Assembly: GCA_023393045.1 (NCBI GenBank)
Contig: JAEWMV010000089.1
Span: forward strand, 1-14,184
DNA: 14,184 nucleotides
Source of the DNA: Bacillota bacterium
GTDB taxonomy: Bacteria > Bacillota > Clostridia > Christensenellales > CAG-138
Direction of reading: 5' to 3'
Every line of letters starts with the position of its first letter. Position 1 is the stretch's first letter. A model generated the notes under the pieces. That model saw nothing but the letters and a program-made list of their open reading frames with translations, made no database searches and was not told the origin of the DNA. Both the position numbers and the translations under genes were made by a program. This document shows positions 14,128 through 14,184 of this stretch, in pieces.

Positions 14128-14169
14128 AACTAAACGTGTTAGACCAACATTAGTCTAACACGTTTAGAC
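14128..14169. promoter_or_regulatory. Double BlaI-type operator
   Basis: Arms 14130-14144 and 14153-14167 are perfect 15-base reverse complements around 8 bases. The array resolves into two 17-base palindromes: GTCTAA-N5-TTAGAC (14153-14169) and the less perfect AACTAA-N5-TTAGAC (14128-14144), with centres 25 bases apart, which could hold two repressor dimers. The right copy overlaps the -10 of the blaI promoter. Binding by this BlaI is inferred from position. Confidence 0.75.
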
Positions 14170-14180
14170 CGCATTGCCAA
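14152..14180 (-). promoter_or_regulatory. Promoter of blaI-blaR1
   Basis: On the minus strand TTGGCA (14180-14175), 17 bases, then TAGACT (14157-14152). The -35 matches consensus at 5 of 6 and the -10 at 4 of 6. The -10 and spacer are covered by the right-hand operator, which suits repression by steric exclusion. Confidence 0.6.
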
Positions 14181-14184
14181 TACC

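Noticed and set aside
14138..14159. GTTAG and CTAAC words inside the blaI operator, as in the feo boxes
   Set aside because: The spacing is 12 bases rather than 6, and the words belong to a longer palindrome placed on the blaI promoter. I treat the likeness as chance.

Overview
The window reads as chromosomal DNA of a moderately high-GC member of the Clostridia (Bacillota). The basis is strong AGGAGG-type ribosome binding sites, GTG and TTG starts, Gram-positive style sigma-A promoters, and a gene set typical of anaerobic Firmicutes: a FeoA/FeoA/FeoB/FeoB-associated Cys-rich cluster with a DtxR-type regulator, a BlaI/BlaR1 pair, a stand-alone CheY beside an HD-GYP protein, and a NimA-like flavin protein. 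Genus is not claimed. There are no rRNA or tRNA genes, CRISPR arrays, transposases or phage genes.

Layout. (1) 1-529, minus: the N-terminal part of a low-complexity, Ser/Thr/Ala/Gly-rich protein running off the left edge, with a good sigma-D (motility type) promoter upstream. (2) 852-2427, plus: a GTG-started single-domain CheY and a TTG-started HD-GYP phosphodiesterase, ending in a clear terminator. (3) 2649-3713, plus: the adenine DNA glycosylase MutY. (4) 3865-5642, plus: a MarR-type regulator and a 12-TM MFS transporter, probably a regulated efflux pair, ending in a 10-bp terminator stem. (5) 5734-6207, minus: a PNPOx-like flavin protein; 6413-6715, plus: a small Cys-rich domain protein with its own promoter. 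A 15-bp perfect stem then terminates transcription from both sides.

(6) 6776-10508 is an iron module. On the minus strand are two tandem feoA genes, feoB, and a 56-codon FeoB-associated Cys-rich membrane protein that is easily missed. On the plus strand is a divergent DtxR-family repressor whose metal ligands resemble iron-type DtxR more than Mn-type MntR. Three copies of the same 16-bp palindrome, GTTAG-N6-CTAAC, lie in the two places a repressor would act: two between the divergent genes and one between feoA and feoB. This is the most coherent regulatory system in the window.

(7) 10509-10980 has no convincing gene but holds several hairpins and an extended -10 promoter. (8) 10981-14184 is visibly AT-richer: a small 4-TM membrane protein (plus) facing a blaI-blaR1 pair (minus) with a TAATG overlap. 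The blaI promoter sits on a 15-bp-arm inverted repeat that resolves into two 17-bp operators. BlaR1 has an intact zinc-protease domain, but its ectodomain has no visible penicillin-binding motifs, so the inducer is uncertain. I see no wholly new system; the best leads are the iron operator set and the BlaR1-like sensor.
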